DNA from: Pauljensenia sp902373545
Lineage (GTDB): Bacteria > Actinomycetota > Actinomycetes > Actinomycetales > Actinomycetaceae
Assembly (NCBI RefSeq): GCF_041432775.1
Contig: NZ_JAPWAG010000017.1
Span: 1 to 51,989 of the forward strand
Length of the DNA stretch: 51,989 bases
Direction: 5' to 3'
The notes beneath the pieces were generated by a model. The model was not told where the DNA came from, did no database searches, and saw nothing but the letters and a program-made list of their open reading frames with translations. A program made the position numbers and the translations under genes. Position 1 is the first letter of the stretch, and every line of letters starts with the position of its first letter. Positions 50,026 through 51,989 of the stretch are shown piece by piece.

Positions 50026-50251
50026 CAAGGCCCCCTCCCAACTCCGTAATGCCACCAGATTCAGGCCCCACCTTGTCTGCGGAGCCGCCTCGAACCAGCT
50101 CTAGGACGTCGCTTCGCAGGAAGCGCCATGCCCGTCCGACCTTGTCTCCTGACAGTGTTCCTTCGCGCGCCAACGACAGAACAGTCTTGGTACTTACACG
50201 CAGCAGAGCAGCATCTTCGTCGGTAGTCAGAACTTCGTGTTCTTCCGGCAT
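50018..50251 (-). CDS. Excisionase-type helix-turn-helix protein
   Basis: 77 aa. MerR/excisionase-like DNA-binding domain: LTTDEDAALLRVSTKTVLSL, then REGTLSGDKVGRAWRFLRSD. Such small proteins regulate adjacent operons or direct excision of mobile elements. The ATG at 50251 fits an AGGAGGG about 9-10 bp upstream; the open frame extends 39 codons further without support. First gene of the methylase operon and so the likely regulator. Confidence 0.8.
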   Translation of the reverse strand: MPEEHEVLTTDEDAALLRVSTKTVLSLAREGTLSGDKVGRAWRFLRSDVLELVRGGSADKVGPESGGITELGGGLDD

Positions 50252-50285
50252 CTTCCTGCACCCTCCTCTTACGGCCTTCAACGTC

Positions 50286-50294
50286 ACGATACCA
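50286..50294 (-). promoter_or_regulatory. Candidate promoter of the methylase operon
   Basis: Extended -10 on the minus strand, TGG then TATCGT (50286-50291); the -35 region (GCCACA) is poor. The start of the HTH gene is about 35 bp downstream. Confidence 0.35.
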
Positions 50295-50387
50295 GCAGAC
50301 CGTCGTGCTGTGGCCCGGACAGGCTGAAGTCGGCGGTGTCGTCTGATCGTCCCAGCGCATCGATGCACCCTGGGGGTAGGTGCTTGC

Positions 50388-50842
50388 TCACGGTCGTTCG
50401 CTAGTACGACCCGAGTAAGTCGGCGACCGACGGTGTTGGCTCACCAAGTCGGTTGTAGATGCGGCCGGATGTTGGACCTCACCGGCAGCATCCGCGACGG
50501 ACTCTCCTCGCGCGAGGGCACAGAGGGCTCTCGTACGTGCGGTATCTTCCTGGTGGCGGGATCGGGCGAGCCAGATGAGGCTGGCGGGGCCGAGGACGAG
50601 CATCTTGAACGCGTCCCAGATGCAGATCGCGGCGATGACGTAGAGCCAGCCGGACCAGCCTTGGTCAATCAGTCCGGTGTAAGTGGCGGCGATCAGGAGG
50701 TATGGGACGGCGAGGAGCATCGCGAGGAGTCCGTACTTCATGCCGCGGCGAGTGCGGACCTTGCGGACGATGATGTTGCTGGGCCGAAGCGTTGCAGGGC
50801 TCCGTGGCCTGCGGTGCTGATAGCAAGTCCGATGCGGAACAT
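50388..50842 (-). pseudogene. Frameshifted actinobacterial membrane protein
   Basis: ATG at 50842 with AGGAGG 8 bp upstream reads MFRIGLAISTAGHGALQRFG; then one base is missing near 50783 (GGCCCAGCAAC), and the +1 frame continues SNIIVRKVRTRRGMKYGLLA with two membrane helices (LLAMLLAVPYLLIAATYTG; WLYVIAAICIWDAFKMLVLG) to the stop. The family is common on actinobacterial plasmids and integrative elements, sometimes labelled sulfate permease without basis. A complete C-terminal piece could still be made from ATG 50741, but it lacks an RBS. A sequencing error cannot be excluded. Confidence 0.65.
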
Positions 50843-50915
50843 GGCGGTGTCCTCCTGTCGTTCTCAGTGGGCAGAGCACCTGTGGAGGACGTTCCAGGAG
50901 TCTCGTCCTGGACGG

Positions 50916-51351
50916 TGAACTGCCTCCCGTTTCTTGGACATCGAAATTGAAGTCCAGGGAATGGGAGGCTTTTCGTGTCTGTGGATCTGCGTGTGAGGCA
51001 TGATCGTTTGCTTCGGGAGCAGGCGGTGGAGTTGTTTGAGAGGGGGTTCGGCTATGGTTTGACCGCCAAGAGGCTGGGTGTGCCTGCTGAAGCCGTGCGA
51101 CACTGGCAGAAGACGTACCGCGCAATTGGGAAGGACGGTTTTCTTGCCATGGGAGTGAAGCAGGCCAGATACGACTATGAGACCAAGGTCGCCGCAGCGA
51201 GCGCCGTGGCTGATGGTGGGATGAGTAAAACTGAGGCGATGGTGCGCTTTGGTATTGCGAGCGCGACACCGCTGAAGAATTGGTGCAGGCTGTACCGTGA
51301 GGGCGGCGCGCAGGCCCTCAAGCCCAAGCCCAAAGGCAGGCCGAAGGAGCC
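50916..51351 (+). mobile_element. Left part of an IS3-family element
   Basis: Begins with TGAACTGCCTCCCG (50916-50929), typical of an IS3-family left end, and carries orfA. It is cut at about 51351 by the terminal repeat of an IS256-family element. Confidence 0.65.
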
Positions 51352-51379
51352 TGTCAATTTTTCTGTGTATGGGGGTTAG
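50975..51379 (+). pseudogene. IS3-family transposase OrfA, 3'-interrupted
   Basis: Two helix-turn-helix segments: LTAKRLGVPAEAVRHWQKTY and KTEAMVRFGIASATPLKNWC, the DNA-binding orfA of IS3/IS150-type elements, then KPKPKGRPKEP. The last residues (VNFSVYGG) come from the inserted IS256-type terminal repeat; the leucine-zipper end and OrfB are missing. GTG start with GGGAGG upstream. Confidence 0.8.
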
Positions 51380-51989
51380 AGGTAGGGGGTGATTCGGTCG
51401 GGGTAGGCGGTGGTGAGCCCCGCGAGGGCTTGTTTCCAGTTGGTGGTGGTGTGTCCTTGGATGAGGCGGGTGTGTCCTGTTCGTTTGTTGGGGGGTTTGC
51501 CAGCGTCTGTGAGGCGCTGGGCGGCGCGTTTGTCTTCGATGTTGCAAATTCCCAGCCACAAGAGTTTGACGGCGGCTTCTTCGCTGGGGAAATGCCCGCG
51601 GTTCTTGGTGATTTTACGCAGCTGGTAGTTCAACGATTCGATAGCGTTGGTGGTGTACACAACGCGGCGCAACATGGGCGGGAACGCCAAGAACGGCGTG
51701 AAGCGCTGCCAGGCGCGCTGCCAGGTCAGGGCCGTTTGGGGGTAGCGCGCTCCCAGGTCGCTGGCCGCAAACTCTTCGAGCGCCTCTCGGGCGGTTTCCT
51801 CATTGGGCGCGCTGTAGATCCGCTTGAGAGCGGCGGCGACGCTCTTGCGGTCCTTGTAGGACACGAAACGCATGGACGCGCGGATTAAGTGAACGACGCA
51901 GGTTTGGACCATGGACTGGGGCCAGGTCGCTTCGATGGCTTCGGGCAGGCCAGTCAACCCGTCGCAGCACACGATCAGGACATCGCGTA
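51352..51989 (-). mobile_element. IS256-family element, 3' part (continues beyond window)
   Basis: Terminal repeat TGTCAATTTTTCTGTGTAT at 51352-51370 followed by the transposase gene reading outwards from the window edge. It lies inside the IS3-type orfA. Confidence 0.75.
51376..51989 (-). CDS. IS256-family (mutator-type) transposase, partial
   Basis: C-terminal 204 or so residues of a DDE transposase, open to the window edge. DVLIVCCDGLTGLPEAIEAT contains the second catalytic Asp region, QTCVVHLIRASMRFVSYKDR follows and VVYTTNAIESLNYQLRKITK carries the conserved third acidic motif (E in NAIESLN). It appears intact, unlike the IS256-type copy at 37.4-38.7 kb, from which it differs clearly in sequence. 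Confidence 0.9.
   Translation of the reverse strand, partial: RDVLIVCCDGLTGLPEAIEATWPQSMVQTCVVHLIRASMRFVSYKDRKSVAAALKRIYSAPNEETAREALEEFAASDLGARYPQTALTWQRAWQRFTPFLAFPPMLRRVVYTTNAIESLNYQLRKITKNRGHFPSEEAAVKLLWLGICNIEDKRAAQRLTDAGKPPNKRTGHTRLIQGHTTTNWKQALAGLTTAYPDRITPYL

Noticed and set aside
50388..51269. Minus-strand frame of 293 codons
   Set aside because: Its first two thirds are antisense to IS3 orfA and a spacer; only the last part, from about 50780, is real protein and belongs to the frameshifted membrane gene.

Overview
The window looks like chromosome of a high-GC actinobacterium of the Actinomyces/Schaalia kind. This is inferred from the L24, S14 type Z, EF-Tu and RpoB/RpoC sequences, frequent GTG and TTG starts, a sortase-anchored surface protein and the types of mobile genes; no 16S gene is present, so the genus is a judgement.

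Region 1 (1-30.5 kb) is the conserved translation and transcription core, all on the minus strand. Read from high to low coordinates it is rpoB-rpoC, a 4.3-kb insertion (LPXTG-type surface protein plus a decayed membrane-anchored GH3 glycosidase), rpsL-rpsG, fusA, tuf, the S10/spc cluster rpsJ-rplCDWB-rpsS-rplV-rpsC-rplP-rpmC-rpsQ-rplNXE-rpsN-rpsH-rplFR-rpsE-rpmD-rplO, and secY-adk-map. Strong hairpins separate the units. The 870-bp gap between rpsJ and tuf carries a peculiar 97-bp array of six 10-bp boxes.

Region 2 (30.5-38.8 kb) is an accessory island. An intact tRNA-Met(CAU) gene lies at its right edge and two copies of that tRNA's 3' end lie at 30547 and 32211, the classic trace of integration (probably twice) into a tRNA gene. 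Contents are a RelE/HigB-like toxin remnant with an intact XRE antitoxin, plasmid and conjugation leftovers, a thioredoxin-fold protein, a lytic transglycosylase fused to a broken serine recombinase, an AbiEii-type nucleotidyltransferase pair and a decayed IS256-family element.

Region 3 (38.9-43.9 kb) has poxB (pyruvate:quinone oxidoreductase), a convergent fructosamine-kinase-family gene, and a DUF262 protein ending in a RAMA-like domain.

Region 4 (43.9-50.4 kb) is the most unusual part: a 1.2-kb gene-free stretch packed with four kinds of dyad repeats, including a second copy of the six-box array with identical geometry, then a tightly overlapping minus-strand operon HTH - ParB-like - DNA adenine methylase - ParB-like - unknown protein with a nuclease-like motif. 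With the DUF262-RAMA gene it makes a plausible modification-linked defence or mobile-element module. Region 5 (50.4-52 kb) is a frameshifted actinobacterial membrane gene and an IS3-type element interrupted by an IS256-type element that runs off the window.
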